Part shown: positions 1-7,245 of the stretch, piece by piece
Position numbering within the stretch: position 1 is the stretch's first letter
Layout of the letters: the number at the start of each line of letters is the position of its first letter
Assembly (NCBI GenBank): GCA_947853245.1
Contig: CANTWP010000032.1
Span: 1-19,194 of the forward strand
Length of the DNA: 19,194 bases
Reading direction: 5' to 3'
DNA from: an uncultured Bacilli bacterium
GTDB lineage: Bacteria; Bacillota_I; Bacilli_A; RF39; UBA660
Made by a program: the position numbers and the translations under genes
Notes under the pieces: generated by a model
Told to the model about the DNA's origin: nothing
The model's input: only the letters and a program-made list of their open reading frames with translations
Database searches by the model: none

Positions 1-1417
1 TACTTCCTTTTTGATGAACATCTTTATTTACTATTACTTTTAAAGCGGCATTAAGTAAATGAGTAGCTGTATGATATTTAGTTTCCATTTCACCAGTTCC
101 TGCTAGTCCACCTTTAAATTTTTGTTCAGCTCCAGCACGAGATAATTCTTGATGTGCTTTAAATTTTTCTTTAAATCCTTCTACATCTACTTCAATTCCT
201 AATTCACCTGCAAGTTCAACTGTAAGTTCAATTGGAAAACCATAAGTATCATATAATTTAAATGCTAAATCTTTATTTAATTTACCATCAGTAATATTTT
301 TAGTAATTCTTTCAAATTCTCTTAAGCCTTTTTCTAATGTACGATTAAATTTATTCTTTTCGTTAGTTAATACTTCTAACACAGTATTTCTATTTTCTAC
401 AAGTTCATGATAATATTTAGAATATTTATCTAAAATGATATTAGCTAATTTCTGCTCCCAATTACTATTTTCATCAATATTTAATTTTTTAGCATGTCTT
501 ATAGCACGTCTAATAAGTCTTCTTAAAATATAACCTTGATCTGTATTAGATGGTTTTATGCCAGCTGGATCTGCCGAAACAAATACCGCTGTACGAATAT
601 GATCCGCTATTATTCGCATGCTTGCTTTTATATTATCTGATTCATCATATTTTTTGCCTGATAACTCTTCTATTTTTTCGATTACATCTTTCCAAATAGA
701 TGTCATATAGTTATCATTAACACCTTCTAATACCGCTGTAACTCTTTCTACACCCATACCTGTATCAACATTTTTCTTTGGTAATTCTGTGATATTGCCA
801 TTAGCATCTTTATTATATTGCATAAATACATTATTCCAAATTTCCACCCAACGTGAATCTTCAGGATCAAAAACATCTGGGATAGAATCTTCACTACGCC
901 AATAAAATATTTCAGAGTCTGGACCACAAGGTCCAGTTTCACCTGCTATCCAGAAATTATCATTTTCTGTTTTAGCAATTCTTTCTTCTTTTATTCCTAG
1001 ACTTTTCCATACCTCAATAGCTTCTTTATCTTCATCTATTTTATCGTTACCAGCAAATACTGTCACTGCAAGACGTTCAATTGGCATTTTAAGTATTTTA
1101 GTCAAAAATTCAAAACTCCAACTAATACTTTCTTTCTTAAAATAATCTCCTAAACTCCAATTTCCTAACATTTCAAAGAAGGTGTGATGAGTTGTATCAC
1201 CAATACTCTCTAAATCATTAGTTCTAACACATTTTTGATAATCACATAATCTGGTTCCATAAGGATGTGGTTGACCCATTAAATAAGGTACTAGCGGTTG
1301 CATACCTGCGGTATTAAAAAGTACCGATGGATCATTTTCGGGAATAACTGGTGCACTAGGTATTTGTTTATGTCCTTTACTTATAAAAAAATCTATATAT
1401 AAATCTTTTAAATTCAT
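1..1417 (-). CDS. alaS: Alanyl-tRNA synthetase, compact form (3' end outside window)
   Basis: Charges tRNA-Ala with alanine in the cytoplasm. About 472 codons are visible from the ATG at 1415-1417, and the C-terminus lies beyond the left edge. The class II catalytic core is clear: an N-terminal NTAGMQP segment near residue 35, a TNDLESIGDTTHHTFFEMLG stretch at 67-86, a GMGVERV motif, and the RRAIRHAK tRNA-recognition region. The editing-domain HTATH motif follows at H449/H453. In E. coli AlaRS the equivalent histidines are near 564/568. Here only a short linker (about FKGGLAGTGEMET) joins the core to that motif, so the beta-barrel part of the editing domain is absent. The Shine-Dalgarno GGAGG lies inside the last codons of the upstream gene, one base separates the two genes, and coupling is likely. 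It is the last visible gene of a T-box operon. Confidence 0.96.
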   Translation of the reverse strand, partial: MNLKDLYIDFFISKGHKQIPSAPVIPENDPSVLFNTAGMQPLVPYLMGQPHPYGTRLCDYQKCVRTNDLESIGDTTHHTFFEMLGNWSLGDYFKKESISWSFEFLTKILKMPIERLAVTVFAGNDKIDEDKEAIEVWKSLGIKEERIAKTENDNFWIAGETGPCGPDSEIFYWRSEDSIPDVFDPEDSRWVEIWNNVFMQYNKDANGNITELPKKNVDTGMGVERVTAVLEGVNDNYMTSIWKDVIEKIEELSGKKYDESDNIKASMRIIADHIRTAVFVSADPAGIKPSNTDQGYILRRLIRRAIRHAKKLNIDENSNWEQKLANIILDKYSKYYHELVENRNTVLEVLTNEKNKFNRTLEKGLREFERITKNITDGKLNKDLAFKLYDTYGFPIELTVELAGELGIEVDVEGFKEKFKAHQELSRAGAEQKFKGGLAGTGEMETKYHTATHLLNAALKVIVNKDVHQKGS

Positions 1418-1418
1418 T

Positions 1419-1973
1419 TTATTTGCCTCCAATCATTTCTAAAATAGTATTTAATCTATTTTTATAACTTTCTAAATCACTATTATTATCTATATAATAG
1501 TCAGCATACGCAATTGGTCCTGCTTTGGCAATATTTTCAATTTCTGTTAAATCTCTTTTAATAGCTTCTTCTTTTGTAAAAGGTCTAATTTCTCTTTTTG
1601 ATAAACGTTCATAACGAATCTTCTTATCAGCGATTACTGCAATAACAGTTAAATCATCACCAAATTCATCTTTAAGAATTTTTAATTCATCCCAAGAATA
1701 CAAACCATCTAATACGGTATTTCCACCTTTTAAATATTCTCTTATTCTTGGTAATAATATTTTAGCGAATGCTCCCATACCAAGTTCTTTTCTTAAACGT
1801 TCACGCATCATACGTTCATTTTCAGGATTTATTTCTAATCCTTCTTCTTGTAACTTTTCCATAGTTACACCACCGAAGTATATTTTTTTATATCCTTTAT
1901 CTTCTAATATTTCAGAAGCAACAGACTTACCTACACCACACATTCCAACAATCGCTATTATACTATTTTTCAT
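1419..1973 (-). CDS. UPF0200-like P-loop nucleotide or dephospho-CoA-type kinase
   Basis: A 184-residue soluble P-loop protein. A Walker A motif GMCGVGKS occupies residues 10-17. The whole protein follows the pattern of the UPF0200/AAA kinase group best known from archaea: a YFGG strand, PENERMMRERLRKELG (about 50-65), a VLDGLYSWDEL strand, RYERLSKRE, and a terminal ADYYIDNN strand before a final helix. Members are often labelled dephospho-CoA kinase-like, but the substrate here is not evident from sequence. It starts with ATG behind a strong GGAGGT site. It overlaps the end of the upstream kinase gene by 11 nt and ends one base before alaS, so all three are probably translated from one T-box-controlled mRNA. 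The family assignment is fairly sure; the function is not. Confidence 0.8.
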   Translation of the reverse strand: MKNSIIAIVGMCGVGKSVASEILEDKGYKKIYFGGVTMEKLQEEGLEINPENERMMRERLRKELGMGAFAKILLPRIREYLKGGNTVLDGLYSWDELKILKDEFGDDLTVIAVIADKKIRYERLSKREIRPFTKEEAIKRDLTEIENIAKAGPIAYADYYIDNNSDLESYKNRLNTILEMIGGK

Positions 1974-2514
1974 CTTCTACCTCCAAAATTTTATTTACTC
2001 TATCTTGTAAATCTTGATAATCATTATTATTTTCTATAACATAATCAAAGCCATTATAATTATCTAAATCGGTTTCTGTAATATGTTGTTGTTGTTCATT
2101 TGTTAAATTATTGTCACTACAATTATTAACTCTGATCGCAACAGCAGTTTTAAATTTATTTTTAGGAATCTCTACCTCTTCTATAAGTCTTGCATCAGTT
2201 ATAATGATTACATCATAAAAATAAGAATAAACTTCAATATCTTCTATTATTCTATTTATTAAAAATTTATCATCTATTTTATTTTTCAATAAATCGATAC
2301 CTATGCTTTGTAATAAATCTCTTGGTTTTGTTTCCTCACTACCATCCCAATCAAATATATTTTTTATATATTCTTTTAAATAATAAGCATAAGAGACTTT
2401 CTTACATTTCTTTTCTTTATAATAATCTACAATCATTTTTGATACGGTATCTTTTCCACTTTTAGCTTTTCCCGAAATTATATAAATTTTGGGATTTTTG
2501 TTTCTAAATTCCAT
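1963..2514 (-). CDS. Deoxynucleoside monophosphate kinase-like P-loop protein
   Basis: A 183-residue soluble protein with a P-loop GKAKSGKDT at residues 15-23, a PRDLLQSIG stretch near 84-92, a DVIIITDARLIEEVE strand and switch near 100-115, and a C-terminal FDYVIENN strand followed by a helix. This layout resembles the phage-type dNMP kinase group (T4 gene 1 type), which phosphorylates deoxynucleotides. A role in nucleotide metabolism is inferred. It is the first gene after the T-box leader, with AAGGAG seven bases before the ATG. It overlaps the next gene by 11 nt. Low-complexity N/D/Q stretches near 130-150 look like lineage-specific drift. Another P-loop kinase activity is possible. Confidence 0.7.
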   Translation of the reverse strand: MEFRNKNPKIYIISGKAKSGKDTVSKMIVDYYKEKKCKKVSYAYYLKEYIKNIFDWDGSEETKPRDLLQSIGIDLLKNKIDDKFLINRIIEDIEVYSYFYDVIIITDARLIEEVEIPKNKFKTAVAIRVNNCSDNNLTNEQQQHITETDLDNYNGFDYVIENNNDYQDLQDRVNKILEVEDEK

Positions 2515-2531
2515 AAATTTTCTCCTTCAAA

Positions 2532-2573
2532 TAAAAAAACCGCCACTATTTCTAGGAACGAAAAAGCCGCGGT
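2532..2573 (-). terminator. T-box-controlled intrinsic terminator
   Basis: The 3' arm GCGGT (2539-2543) pairs with ACCGC (2569-2573) inside the T-box sequence. The helix continues through a few mismatches to a 7-nt loop and is followed by a run of seven Ts (2533-2539). Use of the T-box ACCGC arm in this stem makes it mutually exclusive with the antiterminator. Confidence 0.88.
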
Positions 2574-2690
2574 ACCATCCTAATTAAACTTAATTATTAT
2601 AACGGCTATCGCCGGTAGTATTTAACTACACTCAGAAAGTAGCTTCCATAACATTAATTACTTATTTTCACCAACCATAAGTTCTCTACA
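2532..2690 (-). ncRNA. T-box riboswitch leader, alanine specifier
   Basis: Reading down the minus strand, an AGAGA motif (2683-2687) is followed by the Stem I apical GGTTGGTGAAA flanked by ACTTAT/ATAAGT. Then comes GGAAGCTAC with specifier codon GCT (Ala) at 2641-2643, and a CTGAGTG motif. A Stem III hairpin CGGC-GATA-GCCG lies at 2603-2614, followed by CCGTTAT. The hallmark T-box AGGATGGTACCGCGG sits at 2567-2581. Its TGGT would pair with the tRNA 3' end ACCA, fitting the A73 discriminator of tRNA-Ala. A terminator that shares the ACCGC arm follows. Uncharged tRNA-Ala should stabilise the antiterminator and turn on the downstream operon, which contains alaS. The specifier was placed by the conserved GAA-NNN-AC context. 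Confidence 0.93.
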
Positions 2691-2706
2691 AATTAATAAT
2701 TATGTA

Positions 2707-3867
2707 CTATTCTTCTTCAACGTTTTCTTGCGTTTTCTTATTTATTATACCATATTTATCATCAAAATACTCGAATATAACTTTAAAAATTGCTATTATT
2801 GGTGTTGCTAAAATCATACCAAGTATTCCCCAGAAATGTTCAAATACAAGTAATCCTAATATTATCGTTACTGGATGTAACTTCATAGATTTACTCATAA
2901 CTATTGGATTTAAAATATTTCCTTCGATGGCTTGAACGATAATTACTGTGATTAATATACCAATACCAACTGGTGTTCCTTGAGAAAAGCCAACTATTAC
3001 TGCTGGCGCAGCTCCTAAATAAGGCCCAACATATGGAATAATATTCGTTATACCACAAAACAAACCAAATAATAAAGCTGATTTTAATCCACTTATTGCA
3101 AATCCAATTGCGCTTACTATAAATACTAAAGTAGATAATGTAAGTGTACCTTGGACATACTTACGAAGAGAATCTTCTATCTTACTAAATAAAGATGTAA
3201 CATTAGTGTGTAATCTTTTTGGTAAAAAAGACATTACTTTATCAGTTCCATCAAAACTAATAAGTAAGAAGAAACCAATAACTGCACCTATTAAGAATGT
3301 GCCAATTCCAGAAAAGAAAGACTTAACAGTAGTAACCATAATTTCTGGTAAAGAACTAGCTAGACTCATACCATAATCTTCTATTTTAGAAATCATTTCC
3401 GTTTTAACACTAGTTAAATCAACATTAGAATTAGTACTTATCTTATTAAAGAAATCATTTATCCAATTAACGATATCTCTAAGAGTTGTTGGTATTGTTC
3501 CAACAAGATCATTTATCTGCTCAAACATAAGAGGGATAATTGCTTTAATTAAAAGTACAATAATTATTACTAATACTACATAAATAAGTGTAGCACTAAG
3601 TCCTCTTCTTACACCTTTTTTAGATAACCGTTTCATGATTGGATTAAATAACCAAGCAATAACTATACCAATAAATAATGGAGTAACTATTTTTAACAAT
3701 TCCATTAGAAAAACAACAATTCCCAATTCTTTTAACAATATTGTTAGTCCATAAATACCAGCAATTATCATTACTATAAATAATATTTTTAAAATTACTT
3801 TTGATAAATTAATAACTTCATTTAAATTATCTACATTTATTTTATTTTCATTATTTTTTTTAAACAC
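2707..3867 (-). CDS. AI-2E family (PerM/UPF0118) membrane transporter
   Basis: A 386-residue polytopic membrane protein. Hydrophobic segments lie near residues 25-47, 50-75 and 93-115. A soluble amphipathic stretch follows (about 120-190, with GTIPTTLRDIVNWINDFF), and then the conserved C-terminal membrane half. This includes the family signature ITNIIPYVGPYLGAAPAVIVG and the closing HPVTIILGLLVFEHFWGILG segment. The family exports small molecules or ions, and the substrate cannot be read from sequence. The start is GTG at 3865-3867 behind a run of six Gs, and it overlaps the end of the upstream gene by 31 nt. The gene is probably transcribed from the frr promoter. Its 3' end carries the promoter for the T-box operon. 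Confidence 0.9.
   Translation of the reverse strand: MFKKNNENKINVDNLNEVINLSKVILKILFIVMIIAGIYGLTILLKELGIVVFLMELLKIVTPLFIGIVIAWLFNPIMKRLSKKGVRRGLSATLIYVVLVIIIVLLIKAIIPLMFEQINDLVGTIPTTLRDIVNWINDFFNKISTNSNVDLTSVKTEMISKIEDYGMSLASSLPEIMVTTVKSFFSGIGTFLIGAVIGFFLLISFDGTDKVMSFLPKRLHTNVTSLFSKIEDSLRKYVQGTLTLSTLVFIVSAIGFAISGLKSALLFGLFCGITNIIPYVGPYLGAAPAVIVGFSQGTPVGIGILITVIIVQAIEGNILNPIVMSKSMKLHPVTIILGLLVFEHFWGILGMILATPIIAIFKVIFEYFDDKYGIINKKTQENVEEE
2744..2749 (-). promoter_or_regulatory. -10 element of the T-box operon promoter
   Basis: A perfect TATAAT preceded by TGG gives an extended -10 (TGGTATAAT). No good -35 is seen at 17 nt. The site lies inside the last codons of the AI-2E gene, about 55 nt before the T-box AGAGA motif, so the leader RNA would begin near 2737. 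Confidence 0.7.
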
Positions 3868-4469
3868 GTAGAATGCCCCCCTATTATTTTTTGATATCCT
3901 TTGGAATCTATCATTCTTTTTAATATCATACTTGTTAAATACTCTTGGCCTGTAATATTAGTCGTATAAACTAAATTCTTAAATTTTTTATTTTGATTAT
4001 ATCTTGCTAAAACAAAACTGTCACAATATAATTTCATGTTTTCTTCTGTACATTCAAAGTATTTTTTACTAATTAATTCATTAACAAAATTTCTTCCAGA
4101 TGTACTATTCAACATAAAAAATCCTGGTAATCCACGAAATTTTTCATTCATATTATTCTTATGTACTTTAAAATTAGAATTTTTTAAATATTTCTTATAG
4201 TTAGTATCTAAAATATAATACTTATCATTAAGTTCAAGTGCTAATACAAAATGATAATCTTTAGGACCACATACAGATACAACTGAATTTTTAATATCAA
4301 AACTATTACAAATACTATTACAAAGTAATACAGACATCTCATCATCATGACTATCAATAGTTATACTACGCAAAGCTGCTTTATACTGTGCGATTACTTC
4401 ATCTAATTTACTAGAAACATCTGATGAATAATATTCATCAAATACTTCTATTCGTTTTAAATTTTCCAT
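3837..4469 (-). CDS. Hypothetical protein, possible papain/transglutaminase-like fold
   Basis: A 210-residue protein I do not recognise. It has no signal peptide or membrane segment. Residues 47-90 show cysteines at 50 and 54, then HFVLALELNDKYYILDTN with H73 and D88. This Cys / His-in-strand / Asp order resembles the transglutaminase or papain-like core, where the Asp follows a 'YYILD' strand. The C-terminal half is rich in Lys, Tyr and Asn and gives no clear motif. A catalytic role is only inferred, and the triad may be coincidence. The ATG lies one base after the frr stop with little Shine-Dalgarno sequence, which suggests translation coupled to frr. The end overlaps the AI-2E gene. Confidence 0.75.
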   Translation of the reverse strand: MENLKRIEVFDEYYSSDVSSKLDEVIAQYKAALRSITIDSHDDEMSVLLCNSICNSFDIKNSVVSVCGPKDYHFVLALELNDKYYILDTNYKKYLKNSNFKVHKNNMNEKFRGLPGFFMLNSTSGRNFVNELISKKYFECTEENMKLYCDSFVLARYNQNKKFKNLVYTTNITGQEYLTSMILKRMIDSKGYQKIIGGHSTCLKKIMKIK

Positions 4470-4470
4470 A

Positions 4471-5013
4471 TTATACAGTCATCAATTCTTGTTCTTTTAC
4501 TTTCAATTTTTCATCAACAATTTTATTATATTTATTAATATATTCTTGTACTTCATCTTGACCATTTTTAATATCATCTTCTGGGACTTCTAATTTCTTT
4601 ATATCGTTATTAGCATCTTGTCTAATATTACGAAGTGCAATTTTACATTCTTCAGTAATTGTTTTAGCTTGTTTTACATAATCACGTCTAGTTTCCTCAG
4701 TTAAAACTGGAATATTTAAAATTATAACTTCACCATTGTTATTTGGCGTTAAACCAACATTAGCCTCGTATATACCTTTTTCAATAGCACTTAAACAACT
4801 TCTATCAAAAGGTTTAATCATAAGTTGTCTAGCTTCTGGTACTGATATAGTAGCAAGTTGTTTTAAAGGCGTAGGCACACCGTAATATGCAACCATTACT
4901 CCATCTAATATAGCAGGATTAGCACGACCTGCTCTAATATTTAATAATCTTTTATCCATACTTTCAATGGCAGTTTCCATTTTTAATTCTGTTTCCATTA
5001 AAATATCATTCAT
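4471..5013 (-). CDS. frr: Ribosome recycling factor
   Basis: Splits post-termination ribosomes together with EF-G. At 180 residues it is close to the usual 185. The family pattern is clear end to end: RLLNIRAGRANPAILDGV near 22-39, YYGVPTPLKQLATISVPEAR in domain II, PFDRS, GEVIILNIPVLTEETRR, and the C-terminal helix LRNIRQDANNDIKKL. It starts with ATG behind GGGAG. Usual partners pyrH and tsf are not adjacent: upstream is the polysaccharide locus, separated by a terminator and a promoter. Downstream genes are packed tightly and probably cotranscribed. Confidence 0.97.
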   Translation of the reverse strand: MNDILMETELKMETAIESMDKRLLNIRAGRANPAILDGVMVAYYGVPTPLKQLATISVPEARQLMIKPFDRSCLSAIEKGIYEANVGLTPNNNGEVIILNIPVLTEETRRDYVKQAKTITEECKIALRNIRQDANNDIKKLEVPEDDIKNGQDEVQEYINKYNKIVDEKLKVKEQELMTV

Positions 5014-5043
5014 AAAATAATCTCCCTCTCAATATATGTGTAT

Positions 5044-5072
5044 ATTATATCACGAATAATTTTTCTTGTGAA
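5044..5072 (-). promoter_or_regulatory. frr promoter
   Basis: TTCACA (5067-5072), a 17-nt spacer and TATAAT (5044-5049) preceded by TGA form an almost consensus sigma-70 (SigA) promoter with extended -10. Transcription would start near 5037, giving a short leader. A second TATAAT at 5115-5120 lacks a convincing -35. Confidence 0.85.
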
Positions 5073-5122
5073 TTATATTTAACTATTTATTTATATTTTA
5101 ATTAATGTATCTCTATTATAAC

Positions 5123-5151
5123 AAAAAATTATAAGAATTGTAATCTTATAA
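5123..5151 (-). terminator. Intrinsic terminator after the Wzy-like gene
   Basis: A perfect 8-bp AT-rich stem, TTATAAGA/TCTTATAA (arms 5144-5151 and 5129-5136) with a 7-nt loop, is followed by six Ts (5123-5128) on the minus strand. It starts about 7 nt after the stop and insulates frr from the polysaccharide locus. Confidence 0.8.
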
Positions 5152-5157
5152 CCTTTA

Positions 5158-6339
5158 TCAAATAAATAACCCTAATATTGCATAAATAATACAGGCTTGT
5201 GGATGAACTAGCAACGCCTCAATAAAATTATATATACAAAATAAAACTAAAACATAAACAGTCTTAAAATCCTTACGTTCATATGATTTACAAGATGCTT
5301 TAAAAATGAGAAATCCAAAAAATAATGTAAATACTATACCATATTTTATTAGTATATGATAATATCCATTGTCAACTACAAAATTAGCAAAATTAGGTAT
5401 ATTATTTCCTAATAAAGTAATTCCTTTATCCAACAACTCTATATGACCAAGATTTATTCTGCCACTTAATAAATTATCAAAACTCATAGATATCAAGCCA
5501 AAAATATTATCTTGTTTGTAAAAAAGCAGAAGTAAAAAAGAAAAAGAAAAAATTATTAAATACATAGTTGTTGTTAATAATTCAAAAATTTGATTATTTT
5601 GAAATTTTTTGTTTTTAAAAATTAATAATAATGGTACTGATACCAAAAATAATAAACAAGCAATTCTAGTTTGAGTAGCTGTGAAACAAAATAAAGCAAA
5701 CAATATAGATATACCAAAAAGAATTGATAATTTCTTTCTATTTTTTAAAGTATAATCATCCCAATGTAGATAAATATATGTTATATATGTCCAAAATAAA
5801 TAAAAGGAAAATGCATTAGGATGATAAAAATACAAGCTATGTCTAATTGAATTGCCTCGATATATGTAATTGCTAATTTGCAAGTTCAATAAATTGAATC
5901 CTATAAATTGATTCATAAAATATACAAACATATTAATAATTAATACTAATGAATTAAAAATAAAAATATATTTAAAGATTGATTTAATATCTAGTTGTTT
6001 AGAGCTAATCATATATAGTATGACTGTTAATAAAATGAATCTTGATTCAATAATATTATCACAAATAACCGCCATTAATATATAAAATAAATATTTTAAA
6101 TAAGTAGTTAGTTTTTCTTTTGTTAATAAAATTTTTAAAACTAATAATATTATTCCTAAATATAAAAAAGTATTAAATGTCCTAGTAGTAAATAAAATCA
6201 AGTTATAATCAAAACAATTATATATAAAAATACAGGTTAATCCTACAAAAAAACAAGTTTTTTTTAAAAACTCAATAGATCCGAATGTATTATTATATAA
6301 TTGTGAAAATTTATTCTCTATGAATTTAATTATTTTCAT
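5158..6339 (-). CDS. wzy: Wzy-like O-antigen/exopolysaccharide polymerase
   Basis: A 393-residue, strongly hydrophobic protein with roughly ten membrane segments. It has the polymerase-family hallmarks: YHPNAFSFYLFW near 173-184, FTATQTRIACLLF near 219-231, a large extracellular loop with LLSGRINLG near 290 and FVVDNGYYHILIKYGI near 320-336. Such proteins join flipped, lipid-linked repeat units outside the membrane. Polymerases vary so much that assignment rests on topology, these motifs and neighbours, so a ligase of the same superfamily (WaaL-like) is possible. It has its own promoter and ends in the only TGA stop in the window, followed in frame by TAA. Confidence 0.82.
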   Translation of the reverse strand: MKIIKFIENKFSQLYNNTFGSIEFLKKTCFFVGLTCIFIYNCFDYNLILFTTRTFNTFLYLGIILLVLKILLTKEKLTTYLKYLFYILMAVICDNIIESRFILLTVILYMISSKQLDIKSIFKYIFIFNSLVLIINMFVYFMNQFIGFNLLNLQISNYIYRGNSIRHSLYFYHPNAFSFYLFWTYITYIYLHWDDYTLKNRKKLSILFGISILFALFCFTATQTRIACLLFLVSVPLLLIFKNKKFQNNQIFELLTTTMYLIIFSFSFLLLLFYKQDNIFGLISMSFDNLLSGRINLGHIELLDKGITLLGNNIPNFANFVVDNGYYHILIKYGIVFTLFFGFLIFKASCKSYERKDFKTVYVLVLFCIYNFIEALLVHPQACIIYAILGLFI

Positions 6340-6368
6340 TTATTACATCACCTATTTAGCTTAGAATA

Positions 6369-6397
6369 ATTATATCATACGTATTTTGCTTTTAAAA
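6369..6397 (-). promoter_or_regulatory. Promoter of the Wzy-like gene
   Basis: TATAAT (6369-6374) preceded by TGA gives an extended -10. A weak -35 TTTTAA (6392-6397) is 17 nt away. It would yield a leader of roughly 20 nt. It is divergent from the DUF4422 promoter and close to it. Confidence 0.65.
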
Positions 6398-6414
6398 TAT
6401 ATAAATCTAAAATA

Positions 6415-6443
6415 TTTACATTATTCAAAAAAAAAGTTACAAT
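6415..6443 (+). promoter_or_regulatory. Promoter of the DUF4422 glycosyltransferase
   Basis: TTTACA (6415-6420), a 17-nt spacer containing an A-tract, and TACAAT (6438-6443) read on the plus strand. The start codon lies about 40 nt further on, behind AAGGAG. Confidence 0.7.
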
Positions 6444-6483
6444 TTAAGTAGAAAGTATTTGTAAATTAAGAAGGAGTAAAATT

Positions 6484-7245
6484 ATGCAAAAGATTAAAGT
6501 TTTTGTTGCAACCGTTAAACCTTTAAATATTCAATTACCAACCAGGTATATTCCAATACAATGTGGTAGTGCTAATAATCAAGAGATGGGTTATTTAAGA
6601 GATGATCAAGGAAGAAATATATCTAAAAAAAATCCTAATTATTGTGAATTAACTGCTGTTTTTTATATATGGAAAAATATAAAAAATACCGATATTGTAG
6701 GCCTATGTCATCATCGTAGATATTTCTTTTCACAAGTATTGTCACTAAATACAAATAATATTTTAACAGAGAAAAAAATTATAAAATTAATGAAAAAATA
6801 TGATGTGATCCTACCTACTCGTTATTATTTTAATAAAAAAGTAAAAGATAATTATGCCGAGGTACATCACATTAATGATTTGCTAGAATGTGGAAAAATT
6901 ATCAAACAAATATACCCTGATTATATAGATGCTTTCAATAAGGTATTAAAAAGAAGATGGCTTTATTGTTTTAACATGTTAATAATGAAAAAAAAAGATT
7001 TTGATAATTATTGTCAATGGCTGTTTGATATTTTATTTGAATTAGAAAAAAGAGTTGATATATCCTCTTACGACAATTACAATAAACGAATTTATGGTTT
7101 TATATCAGAAAGACTATTAAATGTATATATGAAAAAGAATAAACCAAGAATTAAAGAATTGCCTGTATACAATATTGACTGTAATAAATTAAAACAAATC
7201 TTAGGTATAATAAAAAGAAAAATGTTAAAAGCATTAACATTTTAA
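6484..7245 (+). CDS. DUF4422 glycosyltransferase
   Basis: A 253-residue protein of the DUF4422 family found in capsule and exopolysaccharide loci, where members act as glycosyltransferases. Family features seen: KIKVFVATVKP at the start, NYCELTAVFYIWKN (52-65), GLCHHRRYF (73-81), a DVILPTRYYF strand near 102, FNMLIMKKKDFDNYCQWLF near 165, and ISERLLNVYMKK in the C-terminal third. It has no membrane segment and would act at the inner membrane face. AAGGAG at 6471-6476 supports the ATG. It is the only clear plus-strand gene in the window. Its stop overlaps that of the convergent activase gene. Donor and acceptor sugars are unknown. Confidence 0.9.
   Translation: MQKIKVFVATVKPLNIQLPTRYIPIQCGSANNQEMGYLRDDQGRNISKKNPNYCELTAVFYIWKNIKNTDIVGLCHHRRYFFSQVLSLNTNNILTEKKIIKLMKKYDVILPTRYYFNKKVKDNYAEVHHINDLLECGKIIKQIYPDYIDAFNKVLKRRWLYCFNMLIMKKKDFDNYCQWLFDILFELEKRVDISSYDNYNKRIYGFISERLLNVYMKKNKPRIKELPVYNIDCNKLKQILGIIKRKMLKALTF
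7219..7243. terminator. Bidirectional terminator over convergent stop codons
   Basis: A perfect 10-bp stem AAAATGTTAA/TTAACATTTT with a 5-nt loop spans the last codons of the DUF4422 gene. On the minus strand it directly follows the activase stop and is trailed by TCTTTTTATT, a good U-tract. On the plus strand it is trailed only by a T-poor AAAATTG, so it is probably stronger for the minus-strand operon. Confidence 0.75.

Noticed and set aside
748..942. Minus-strand open frame of 64 codons
   Set aside because: It lies inside alaS in another frame and shows no family resemblance.
2702..2935. Plus-strand open frame opposite the AI-2E gene
   Set aside because: Antisense shadow of a well-supported membrane protein, with no ribosome site of its own.
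5158..6339. UGA reassigned to Trp (Mycoplasma-type code)
   Set aside because: All genes are full length with UGA treated as stop, and Trp is encoded by TGG throughout.
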